Source: a virus
Length of the DNA stretch: 35,666 nucleotides
Reading direction: 5' to 3' (one strand)
IMG/VR virus record: IMGVR_UViG_3300030090_003671
Coordinates: 1-35,666 of that record
Below the pieces are notes generated by a model. That model was not told the origin of the DNA and did no database searches. It saw nothing but the letters and a program-made list of their open reading frames with translations. Below are positions 7,744 to 15,309 of the stretch, piece after piece. The position numbers and the translations under genes are program-made. Positions within the stretch are counted from its first letter, which is position 1; each line of letters starts with the position of its first letter.

Positions 7744-9389
7744 TAAATTCCGCCTCTTTCAGTTCTTCTATCTACGTTATTATTAGCCGCTTCTTTTGGT
7801 AAACCCTTACTACGATTAGGTGGTCCTACACTCATCTTAGGTTTAGACTTTACTTTTTCGGGCTGTCCAGCCTCCGTTGCTGTAGGTCTAGTTCCCGCTT
7901 CCATCATCTGTCCAAGTTGTGACTGGTCAATATCTGTTCCAGCATAAGGGTCAGACTCTATTGGTTTTCCTTCTTCGCCTTCTCCCTGTTCCTCTGGTTT
8001 AGGTTCTGGTTTATTAAATATGAATTTACCATTTTCATCCATATCAACCTCAAAACCTAAATTTTTTATTTGACCAGCAATATTAACTTCGATTTCTCTT
8101 TTACGCATAACTGCTATTTCATCTTCTTCTTCCGAAGGAGGTAAAACAATATTCCAATCAGTTATACCGAATTGTTCAACTATAAATGGGAATACATATT
8201 TGTTCCAAACATTCTGAGCCATTTCTACAGCCCTATTCGTTACAAGTATTTGCATACCTTCATTGTTTAAACCACCACTAGCAGAGTTATCCGCCATAAA
8301 GATTTTACTTACACCATAGAAAGCCGCAACTCTATCTCTCAAATCTTCTTTAACTGAAATGTAATCCATTTCCTTTAAACTATCCATGAACTTAACCCAC
8401 TCTACAGAGCCTCTACCATTCTCTGCTTCTATCCCCATAACAGGAATAAAGTGTGCATCCTGTTCCATCTTTTCTTTAACGCCTCTCCAGAATGTTTTCA
8501 TTGATTCAATATTTCTAGTTTGAACAGCAAGTAATCCTTTAGGCATTCTTGCTTTTGTATATGCTTGGTTAATATAATTCTCCATAGCAATTAAAGTTGT
8601 TAAGTGATTCCATAAAGTTATAACAGGGCTAGTTCCATATAACCTACTAGGTGAATATTTACTGAAATGAAGAACTTCTCCCTTAATGAAATTTTGTTCA
8701 TAACCATGCGCTCTATTTACATAGTGAACTGGATATAAGTCTCCACCGCATTCTCCACATTTTTCATGAGGCTCAGTAGAAGTAAATTCTCTATGATGAA
8801 TACAAGTATAAGTATCTCCACCTTTATTTCCTTCATCGTCACAAACAATAGCCATAGTTACTGGGTCTGCTCTATAAAGTTGTTTAATTTTATGCGCTCT
8901 AATATTACCATTACCATCAATGAAATACTCTTTAACTAACACAATATATGCATCATCCATAATATTTAAATCATCTTCTAATTCTTTTAAAACATCAATA
9001 AGCATTTGTTCAGATTCATTAACATAAGAATGATTCATAAATTTATCCGCATATTCCTTTTGTCTTTTATCGGGCTTAACAAGAGCCTGAGAATCACATT
9101 CAGAACATTGAGTTACAGGTTCATCATGTTCCTTTCCACAATCTTCACATTTGAGAGCAAATTTAGGTTTCCATTCATATCCCCTTCTAAAAACTTCATT
9201 TTTTAATTGAGTTATACAGGTTCTAAGAATAACAGAACTATCTGCAATATGATAAACTATAGGACCAGTCATCATTAAAGGATGGTGTCTTTCTTGTATT
9301 CCCATTTGGTAAACTTCTCTATCAGCGGGAACTGGTGTTGATTTTCTAAAGAAATTAGTTATTTTCCATCTTCTTCTTTCTTCGGGCAT
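7743..9389 (-). CDS. Portal protein with zinc-ribbon insertions
   Basis: A 548-residue protein directly downstream of large terminase and the endonuclease-like gene, as expected for portal. The core resembles HK97/SPP1-like portals: FIKGEVLHFSKYSPSRLYGTSPV (around 234-254), then ENYINQAYTKARMPKGLLAV, SVKEDLRDRVAAFYGVSKIF, and the acidic Pro/Gly-rich tail. Two cysteine clusters are inserted in the N-terminal half: C81, C84, C95, C98, and C195 with H197/H198, C210, C213. Each is a plausible zinc ribbon and unusual in portals. It carries no tag, consistent with its role as the vertex ring rather than cargo. It forms the DNA entry and exit channel of the head. Confidence 0.85.
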   Translation of the reverse strand: MPEERRRWKITNFFRKSTPVPADREVYQMGIQERHHPLMMTGPIVYHIADSSVILRTCITQLKNEVFRRGYEWKPKFALKCEDCGKEHDEPVTQCSECDSQALVKPDKRQKEYADKFMNHSYVNESEQMLIDVLKELEDDLNIMDDAYIVLVKEYFIDGNGNIRAHKIKQLYRADPVTMAIVCDDEGNKGGDTYTCIHHREFTSTEPHEKCGECGGDLYPVHYVNRAHGYEQNFIKGEVLHFSKYSPSRLYGTSPVITLWNHLTTLIAMENYINQAYTKARMPKGLLAVQTRNIESMKTFWRGVKEKMEQDAHFIPVMGIEAENGRGSVEWVKFMDSLKEMDYISVKEDLRDRVAAFYGVSKIFMADNSASGGLNNEGMQILVTNRAVEMAQNVWNKYVFPFIVEQFGITDWNIVLPPSEEEDEIAVMRKREIEVNIAGQIKNLGFEVDMDENGKFIFNKPEPKPEEQGEGEEGKPIESDPYAGTDIDQSQLGQMMEAGTRPTATEAGQPEKVKSKPKMSVGPPNRSKGLPKEAANNNVDRRTERGGI

Positions 9390-10720
9390 TATACCACCAC
9401 TCCTGTTTCTAATTTATCCATAACACTCATTTTATTATTCTCCTTATATTTAGCAATATTTTCAACATAAATACCATCCTTAGCAAAGTCGTAATTAACG
9501 TGGTCTGCGTGATTAGCCCACTTCATCAACTTAAATAACTCTCCCATTCTTTCTTTAGCCCAAGATTGTTTTTTATGATTTTTCTTTATACGAATTAACT
9601 CTGTAAGAATATCTGCATTATCTCCTTTCATTCTATAATACGGTCTAGTTTTTGAAATTAACTTAGTAATATCATCTTGAGAATAAAAATTTAATCTTTG
9701 AACTGCCCTAGTTGCTTGAGGTGATTTTTGGTCTAAATGTAATTTACCAAATCCTAGTTCTTTATGTAGTTCAGTAACAAACGCTTTACCCCTATTACCT
9801 GTAGCAATTATTCCAATTCTAGGATTGTAGTTTCTATCCATAGTTATGTAACCATCTGAATCTATAAATGCCGCAGTATAAGCATAAAGGTCTTTTTTAA
9901 TTTCCATTGGTAATTTATAATATTCCCCATCAATATTTGTAATATTCATTTTATCTGCTATTTTACAGATAATTTGTGGAGAAGCCCTTCTATGTAATTT
10001 AGTTGGTAATCTATCATATATTTGTCTAGCAGATATACCTTGTTCATCGCATACAGATTTTAAAACAAAATCATCTAATTGTTTAGACACATTTGTTTTA
10101 ATAACTTGATTTGGAATATCAGTTACTATTTTTCTAAATTCTCTTTTTGAATTAGTCATTGTTTTACTTAAAGAAGAGTAATTAGAATTATACTCGCTAC
10201 CTCTATGTAAACTTGCTTCCCAGAATTTACACAAACTTTCTATAATATCTCTCCTAGTTTTTTCGTCTTTAATAGAATGGATTTTCTTTAAATCTGATTC
10301 TGTATATCTCATTTGTCTTAATGGAGTTTCATAAGGTGCTAACCAATAGATAGATTTTATACAATCAGATAGGTGATTAGAATAAGCAACAATTAAATTC
10401 TCTATACCTTTAGTAAATTCTAACTTATTGTCTCCTTTTAACTTCCTTCTATGCTTCTTTAAATCTTTGACAACTTCTGGAATTGATTTATTTTCGATTG
10501 TATATTCTTTCGGAAAAGAATCTAATTGTGCCTTTGCTTCTGTAATATTCATATTATATTTTTTAGAAACACTCATTGCTACTTCATAGTCACTCATAAG
10601 AGGTAATGTTGAAATCCATTTTTGAGTATTCAATTCATCTTTAATTTCTTCTTCCTCATCTTTCAAATCAGCAAGTTCTCGGAGTTTATCTCCTTCTTCA
10701 CTTTTAGAAATTAAGTCCAA
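9389..10720 (-). CDS. LAGLIDADG-type endonuclease-like protein overlapping large terminase
   Basis: A 443-residue protein. The C-terminal third has a LAGLIDADG-like segment, YTAAFIDSDGYI (281-292), followed by the beta pattern PRIGIIATGNRGKAFVTELHKELGFGKLHL typical of homing endonucleases. Residues 220-270 look like a winged helix. The N-terminal 200 residues are helical and unassigned. The start is TTG at 10720, within the terminase frame, supported by a strong AGGAGGGGG ribosome site eight bases upstream. A start at the later ATG (residue 42) cannot be excluded. It could be a free-standing homing endonuclease or a nuclease working with the terminase. It carries no tag, and the terminase itself is uninterrupted. 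Confidence 0.65.
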   Translation of the reverse strand: MDLISKSEEGDKLRELADLKDEEEEIKDELNTQKWISTLPLMSDYEVAMSVSKKYNMNITEAKAQLDSFPKEYTIENKSIPEVVKDLKKHRRKLKGDNKLEFTKGIENLIVAYSNHLSDCIKSIYWLAPYETPLRQMRYTESDLKKIHSIKDEKTRRDIIESLCKFWEASLHRGSEYNSNYSSLSKTMTNSKREFRKIVTDIPNQVIKTNVSKQLDDFVLKSVCDEQGISARQIYDRLPTKLHRRASPQIICKIADKMNITNIDGEYYKLPMEIKKDLYAYTAAFIDSDGYITMDRNYNPRIGIIATGNRGKAFVTELHKELGFGKLHLDQKSPQATRAVQRLNFYSQDDITKLISKTRPYYRMKGDNADILTELIRIKKNHKKQSWAKERMGELFKLMKWANHADHVNYDFAKDGIYVENIAKYKENNKMSVMDKLETGVVV

Positions 10721-12155
10721 ACATTCCCCCTCCTATACTGAGCGCCTGTGGTTGCTCATTATCAAATATTGCCATATCATCTAATAAAACAATTGATTCT
10801 AACATATCATGTGTAGCGGAATTAGCAAGAGCAAGTCCCATAACTAAGTCATCGTGTGCGCCCACTCCTTCAAACTTTCCATTGTCAGTAATACTAAACA
10901 TAGATAATTCCTCTATAATATTATCAGTCACCTTTCGTGATTCATCATTCCCTCTAGGGAATATAATCTTAGTATTCTCAATATTCATTTGTAGATTAAG
11001 AATAATTTCTTCTTTCTTTCTACGAGTCATCGTAACATCTCTAATATTTAAATCGGTTTCATTACGCAACTCTTGAGTAAAAGATTTAGCAAATGTATTT
11101 GTTTCAAAATAAATTACATCAGGTTCAAATAATTGAGCAACCATTTTTATTTTATTTATGTTATCTCTAAACTCTACATTCTTTTGTCTATCAACATAAA
11201 TTATTCTTTTATTTCTTTGTTCATCTACTTCTAAAACCATAATAACATTATAATCACCATCAGTAGAAATAGCAGGGTCAACTCCTACATAGTAATTATA
11301 TCCTGAATCTTTTCTATGTCTTAATCTTAGAATATCTTTTTTACCTGCTTCTCTACATGCATCTATATGTTCTTGGGCAAATAAAGCAGTTCCAGTAGAT
11401 ATAGGAATACAAAGATATTCTCTTGTAAATTTCAATGAACCTACTTCTTTTTTTCTTTGCATTAAAGAATCATAATCCCAACGAGAAGGCCATAAAGGTT
11501 CATTGTTTTGATTCAGACAGGGGTAGTTCCTAACAGTATAAACTTCTGAATATTCATCGCTGGCTAATAGACTAAAAATATCTGTATAAGTAAAAGGAGT
11601 TCCAATCATTCTAAGACTAGCAGTGTGGTGAAGTGTAGGAATCATATCACCAAAAAACCAATCTGTAACTTTTTTAATAGCAGTTAAACTGAATTCCTTT
11701 AAAGGGTCATCAATAATTATTTCTTGAGGATGAAGTCCTCTAATCTGAGAACCCACTGAACGTTCAAGAATTGAATTACCATTAGTGAGAGTAATGTTTC
11801 CTACCGCCCATCCTCTTGATGGCCGAAAGTGAGCAATGGTTGGATTGTTAAACAGTTTATCTATATCCCTCATGTGAACCATAGTCTGTTTATGGTTAGA
11901 AGAAATGTATAACATCTGATAAGGAGCAGGTTGAAAGCATAACTGCCATACTGCCCATGAATGCATAAATACAGATTTTCCGTGGTCACGACTACAGATA
12001 ACAACAGTTCTATCAGTAGTATTCATTAATTCTAACCACTCTTGGTGAAAAGGAGTAAACTCAAAACCTAAAACTTCTGTAAAGAAATAAGGAAAAGAGT
12101 TTTTAGATAACTCTAAATCCATATTTCTACTAAAGTCTAAGTTTTTTATTTCCAT
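10704..12155 (-). CDS. terL: Large terminase subunit
   Basis: The 483-residue packaging motor. ATP-binding motifs are SRDHGKS (residues 55-61, a deviant Walker A), IIIDD (146-150, Walker B plus catalytic acid) and MIGTPF (183-188, coupling motif). The C-terminal RNase H-like nuclease has GVDPAIS (D293), VIYFETN (E351) and VGAHDDLVMGLALA (D435/D436). The ATG at 12155 is chosen over a GTG at 12164 that lies inside the GGTGATT ribosome site. The gene lies between a tagged metalloprotease and the endonuclease-like gene, whose start overlaps its 3' end by 17 bases. It lacks the tag, as expected for a factor that docks on the portal and leaves. High confidence. Confidence 0.96.
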   Translation of the reverse strand: MEIKNLDFSRNMDLELSKNSFPYFFTEVLGFEFTPFHQEWLELMNTTDRTVVICSRDHGKSVFMHSWAVWQLCFQPAPYQMLYISSNHKQTMVHMRDIDKLFNNPTIAHFRPSRGWAVGNITLTNGNSILERSVGSQIRGLHPQEIIIDDPLKEFSLTAIKKVTDWFFGDMIPTLHHTASLRMIGTPFTYTDIFSLLASDEYSEVYTVRNYPCLNQNNEPLWPSRWDYDSLMQRKKEVGSLKFTREYLCIPISTGTALFAQEHIDACREAGKKDILRLRHRKDSGYNYYVGVDPAISTDGDYNVIMVLEVDEQRNKRIIYVDRQKNVEFRDNINKIKMVAQLFEPDVIYFETNTFAKSFTQELRNETDLNIRDVTMTRRKKEEIILNLQMNIENTKIIFPRGNDESRKVTDNIIEELSMFSITDNGKFEGVGAHDDLVMGLALANSATHDMLESIVLLDDMAIFDNEQPQALSIGGGMFGLNF

Positions 12156-12164
12156 ATTAATCAC

Positions 12165-13520
12165 CTAATAATATTGGGTATAACTGTCGTTATACGACTG
12201 ATAGACACTTTTTAACCATGCTTCAAAATTCTTTCTTCTTGTAGGGTCATTTTTATATAATTCACTATATCTTTTTTTAGCCTGTTCATAATTTATGGGA
12301 AAATTCCAGTCACTAGGGTTAGCCTTTTTATTAACCAATTCTACTCTAGCAAGAACCTCTGCAACTTTTTTATTTCCATTAGAAAATTCCTTAGCCCACA
12401 ATTTCAAATCTCTCAAAGGCTCCATATTCTCTTTAAGTTTCATTTTTCCGAATCCCATTAACTGAACCAATTCTGAGGGCATCCCCATTTGTTCTACCAG
12501 ATATTCACCTGCTATATCATTAGGTTTAAATTCATAAATAGCAGAGTGTGTTCCTAAATCTTCGATAGCATCAATAACACTATCAGGGTATTGTAACATA
12601 TATGCTAGATATTCTTTTTGTTCTTCAGGTCTTTCCAAAAATTTTGGGTCGGCTTTATCATGTGCCGCATGAATCGCTTCATGAGTAATAGTTGAAGTCA
12701 TTCTGTTTGTAATTTCTTTATCGGTAGGTTCTCTACCTAATTCTCTTTTTAACTGAGCATAAACATTTTTATGAAATATTTTAATATGTTCTACAGGCTC
12801 TTTTAACCCTATTACTTCTTCTATAAGTTCTTCAGGCATCTCCATTCCTAAATCTCTTTTTGCCTCTGCTTGTATTTCAGCAAGTATTTCTCTATATCTT
12901 TTTTTACCTTCTGGAGTAGGTGTACCATAATATCCCATCATACCTTCATCAACATTTTTATCAGAATCAAAATCAATATCTACTTTTAGAATTTGCATCC
13001 ATTTAGAAATGGACCAACTATATCCGCCTTCGCTGAAATTATCTTCAAAGTGTTGAATAACTTCATCGGGAATTACTTCATGTTCTGAAGGAGTAAATCT
13101 TGGTCTAGGGTTAAACTTACTACCTGCGGCTGTATAACCAGCAATAGTAGGAACATCGGGTTTATTTTGTAAGGCTTTTTGTCTAGTCTTTCCACCATAT
13201 CCTCTAACTACAGACCAAGTTCCGCCTTTATACGCAAATTGTTTTCCCTCTTTTCCTTGTCTAACTGCAAAACCACTTATAGCAACTAATCGTGCTTTAC
13301 CATTTTCATTAATAATAGCGCCATACCAGTTATCAACTGGGTAATTCTTTGTTCTTTCGTTTTTTATATTACGCATTATATATGGTTGGTCGGGATTACT
13401 AGCGTTCCACATCTCTTGCACTTTACTTTCACTTGGGCCTAAATCAATAATAACTTCGTTTTTATTACCTAAGAGTTCTCTTAGTCTATCGTGAAATTTT
13501 AGAGTATTAAACCAACCCAT
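12165..13520 (-). CDS. Two-module tagged protein: possible acyltransferase-like domain plus HExxH metalloprotease
   Basis: A 451-residue protein starting with the tag MGWFNTLK. Residues 60-160 (NWYGAIINENGKARLVAISG, GGTWSVVRGYGGKTRQKAL, VPTIAGYTAAG) look like a degenerate GNAT-type acyltransferase (low confidence). At 173-179 a second tag-like peptide KWMQILK begins a new module, VDIDF..., containing HEAIHAAHDKAD (H280, E281, H284). This is a zincin motif. The second module matches the stand-alone protein encoded at 28147-28848, down to its own tag. The gene thus looks like a fusion of two tagged proteins. The metalloprotease could act inside the virion or on the host. The third zinc ligand is unclear. 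Confidence 0.75.
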   Translation of the reverse strand: MGWFNTLKFHDRLRELLGNKNEVIIDLGPSESKVQEMWNASNPDQPYIMRNIKNERTKNYPVDNWYGAIINENGKARLVAISGFAVRQGKEGKQFAYKGGTWSVVRGYGGKTRQKALQNKPDVPTIAGYTAAGSKFNPRPRFTPSEHEVIPDEVIQHFEDNFSEGGYSWSISKWMQILKVDIDFDSDKNVDEGMMGYYGTPTPEGKKRYREILAEIQAEAKRDLGMEMPEELIEEVIGLKEPVEHIKIFHKNVYAQLKRELGREPTDKEITNRMTSTITHEAIHAAHDKADPKFLERPEEQKEYLAYMLQYPDSVIDAIEDLGTHSAIYEFKPNDIAGEYLVEQMGMPSELVQLMGFGKMKLKENMEPLRDLKLWAKEFSNGNKKVAEVLARVELVNKKANPSDWNFPINYEQAKKRYSELYKNDPTRRKNFEAWLKSVYQSYNDSYTQYY

Positions 13521-13524
13521 TTAA

Positions 13525-13812
13525 TCACCACAACTTCTTACATGCTAAACATTTCGGAGTTGTGATTCTACCTTTACATTGGTCGCAATTATGTCTTGCT
13601 TTAAAATTGGCTCGCCTCTTAGGATTTTTATGAGTGCCACCGCCTCTATTTTTCCCTTTACCTTTGTAATTGCCATAACCTTTAGCGCCAGCATGAATTT
13701 TTTTACCTTCATGTGTTAACATCATAATTTTTTTACCTGCTCTATCACTAGTATAAACTCGACCTACTCTCATATCTTTTTTATCTTTTTTAAGTAAGTC
13801 GAACCAATCCAT
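13525..13812 (-). CDS. Tagged basic protein with C-terminal zinc ribbon (MDWFDLLK)
   Basis: A 95-residue protein starting MDWFDLLKKDKKD (ATG 13812, chosen to place the tag first). It has a KKIMMLTHEGKKIHAGAKGYGNYK core. This resembles a small domain found in phage and giant-virus proteins with the pattern LxDGKxIHFGxKGYxDY (family number uncertain). The Gly/Lys-rich linker is followed by HNCDQCKGRITTPKCLACKK, a four-cysteine ribbon. It is strongly basic. It is likely a DNA-binding internal head protein. Confidence 0.68.
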   Translation of the reverse strand: MDWFDLLKKDKKDMRVGRVYTSDRAGKKIMMLTHEGKKIHAGAKGYGNYKGKGKNRGGGTHKNPKRRANFKARHNCDQCKGRITTPKCLACKKLW

Positions 13813-13816
13813 AATA

Positions 13817-14152
13817 TCACAGTCCATCCATTAAAATAATGTCACCGTCTTTATGTGTTTTTATATTTTTCATTGAATCAAGCACTGCTTTACATTCTTT
13901 TTTAGATAAACCAGTTTCTTTGCATAAAACATCTAAACCAGCGGCCCCACCTTCTTTCTTTAGAGTTCTAATGATAATTGGTTTTGGGTCAGCCTTTTTT
14001 TCTCTTAGTTGTCTAAAGTCTTCTCCAGTTATTTTACCATCACCATCAGCATCTATTCTTTTTTGGTTTCCAGTTAGTGCTTTTTCTTCTTCATCTTCAT
14101 TATCTACTTTATGTGTTCCACAGTGTATCTTCAATATATCTTCCCATGTCAT
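13817..14152 (-). CDS. Tagged EF-hand-like calcium-binding protein (MTWEDILK)
   Basis: A 111-residue protein with canonical tag MTWEDILK. Residues 34-45 (DADGDGKITGED) form a textbook 12-residue EF-hand loop, with D34, D36, D38, K40 backbone and E44/D45 at the end. A flanking helix follows (FRQLREKK). The C-terminal 55 residues (IIIRTLKKEGGAAGLDVLCKETGLSKKECKAVLDSM) look like a winged helix. It overlaps the upstream gene by one base. Calcium binding might sense the move from seawater to cytoplasm or stabilise the head. This is inference. Confidence 0.7.
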   Translation of the reverse strand: MTWEDILKIHCGTHKVDNEDEEEKALTGNQKRIDADGDGKITGEDFRQLREKKADPKPIIIRTLKKEGGAAGLDVLCKETGLSKKECKAVLDSMKNIKTHKDGDIILMDGL

Positions 14153-14553
14153 TATTGTTCACCTCTTTCTTGATTTTCTTTTGAGCGCTTATCGTCTGTA
14201 ATTGGCCCACCCTTAGCCCATGTATAACATGTTCTAGCGGAATGGCATTTGAAATGGTGCATCCAGCAATAACCTAAACGACCATCATCATCTAGTTCTA
14301 ACGGCATACATTCTTCCATTCTAGGAGAAATATCAAATGCAACACAATTACTACAGTTAGACTTTTTAGCCACATCAGCAGTAGTATTCCACCTTGCCGC
14401 ATACCTTTCCCAGTATTCCTCATCATCTAAGTTTAAAGGGCCATATTGAATATGTTCGGCTTTAACAGCACTATCTCTATTTTTAGTGTTTAACTCTAAA
14501 TCTTGAGTCGCTCTAGGACAGGCCATTTCTTTTAATATTATTTCCCAACTCAT
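14152..14553 (-). CDS. Tagged cysteine-rich protein, possible metal or Fe-S binding (MSWEIILK)
   Basis: A 133-residue protein starting MSWEIILKEMACPR. The conserved-looking cysteine region runs from NCSNCVAFDISPRMEEC to GYCWMHHFKCHSARTCYTWAKGGPI. It has seven cysteines with an HH pair and a GGPI ending, a layout I associate with small phage proteins that resemble high-potential iron-sulfur proteins. Cluster or zinc binding cannot be told apart from sequence. It overlaps neighbours by one and four bases. The tag suggests it is packaged. Confidence 0.68.
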   Translation of the reverse strand: MSWEIILKEMACPRATQDLELNTKNRDSAVKAEHIQYGPLNLDDEEYWERYAARWNTTADVAKKSNCSNCVAFDISPRMEECMPLELDDDGRLGYCWMHHFKCHSARTCYTWAKGGPITDDKRSKENQERGEQ

Positions 14554-14891
14554 GCTTTCATCCTCTGTGTTTTTCTCTTGCTAGACTCCTTTCGGGATAA
14601 AGCAACCTTATGAGCCGCATTTAATCTCTTTTTCGCTTCAGGGTCTTTAGCCCTTTTAGCCGCAACTCTCGCCCTTTGCTCTACTAAGTTAATAATTTGT
14701 GATTGTCTTTTATGTGGTTTATTCTTAAATGCAGAACTAGAAAATGTTTCTCTAACATCTTGTGCTGTTTTAAATTTTACAGGTACAGTATCTTTTGGAT
14801 TCTCATCAGTGTATAACCTTCTAGTAGAACCTTGAGGTTTTTTACCCGTTCCTTTTCTTGGTTCTTTCTTTAGAATAGTTTGCCAACTCAT
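14550..14891 (-). CDS. Tagged highly basic protein (MSWQTILK)
   Basis: A 113-residue protein starting MSWQTILKKEPRKGTGKKPQ. The body pattern YTDENPKDTVPVKFKTAQDV, SSSAFKNKPHKRQSQIINLVEQR and AKRAKDPEAKKRLNAAHKVA resembles a small domain I recall from phage and giant-virus proteins of unknown role. It is rich in Lys and Arg and probably binds the packaged genome. It overlaps the preceding and following starts by four bases. Confidence 0.66.
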   Translation of the reverse strand: MSWQTILKKEPRKGTGKKPQGSTRRLYTDENPKDTVPVKFKTAQDVRETFSSSAFKNKPHKRQSQIINLVEQRARVAAKRAKDPEAKKRLNAAHKVALSRKESSKRKTQRMKA

Positions 14892-15304
14892 GTTCCCTTT
14901 CTCCGTTTATATGTTTTACATGCGGCACAGGTTGGTCTACATCTTCTCTTTGTTCCTTTAGATGCATCTTTTCTACCACAAGGTTTAGGCCCATCTTTAC
15001 TTCCACAAGATGAACAATCAATCCATCCCCCTTGTGTTTTACCACCTTTTTCTTTTCCACCTCTCCTAGAAAACCATCCATGAAGTCCAGATTCTTTTTC
15101 TCTTTTGAAATTATCTCCACCCTTCATTGTGTCTTCCCAAGACTTTTTAACTTTCTTAGATTTATTACCCCAATTAGCCGCACCAACTTTTCTACATCTA
15201 ACTAATGCGCCACTAGCATAAGCACTGGGCCATTTTTTGTAACGACTTCTTACCTTATGGTAACAAGCGTCTTTTTTAGATTTCAAAGTTTCTTCCCATA
15301 ACAT
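14888..15304 (-). CDS. Two-module tagged basic protein (MLWEETLK ... KSWEDTMK)
   Basis: A 138-residue protein. ATG 15304 is chosen because an upstream GTG lies in the AGGTGAG ribosome site. Module 1 follows the tag MLWEETLK and contains CYHKVRSRYKKWPSAYASGA and VRCRKVGAANWG. This domain is widespread in marine phages and giant viruses (name uncertain). An internal tag KSWEDTMK at 54-61 introduces module 2, with GLHGWFSRRGG and GGWIDCSSCGSKDGPKPCGR...RCRPTCAACK, also seen in viral proteins and cysteine-rich. Both are basic. The internal tag marks a domain boundary exactly, as in the metalloprotease gene at 12165. Confidence 0.7.
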   Translation of the reverse strand: MLWEETLKSKKDACYHKVRSRYKKWPSAYASGALVRCRKVGAANWGNKSKKVKKSWEDTMKGGDNFKREKESGLHGWFSRRGGKEKGGKTQGGWIDCSSCGSKDGPKPCGRKDASKGTKRRCRPTCAACKTYKRRKGT

Positions 15305-15309
15305 ATTAC

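Noticed and set aside
9389-12155. Intein in large terminase
   Set aside because: The terminase frame is continuous with all ATPase and nuclease motifs. The LAGLIDADG motif is in a separate overlapping gene with no splicing-junction residues seen.
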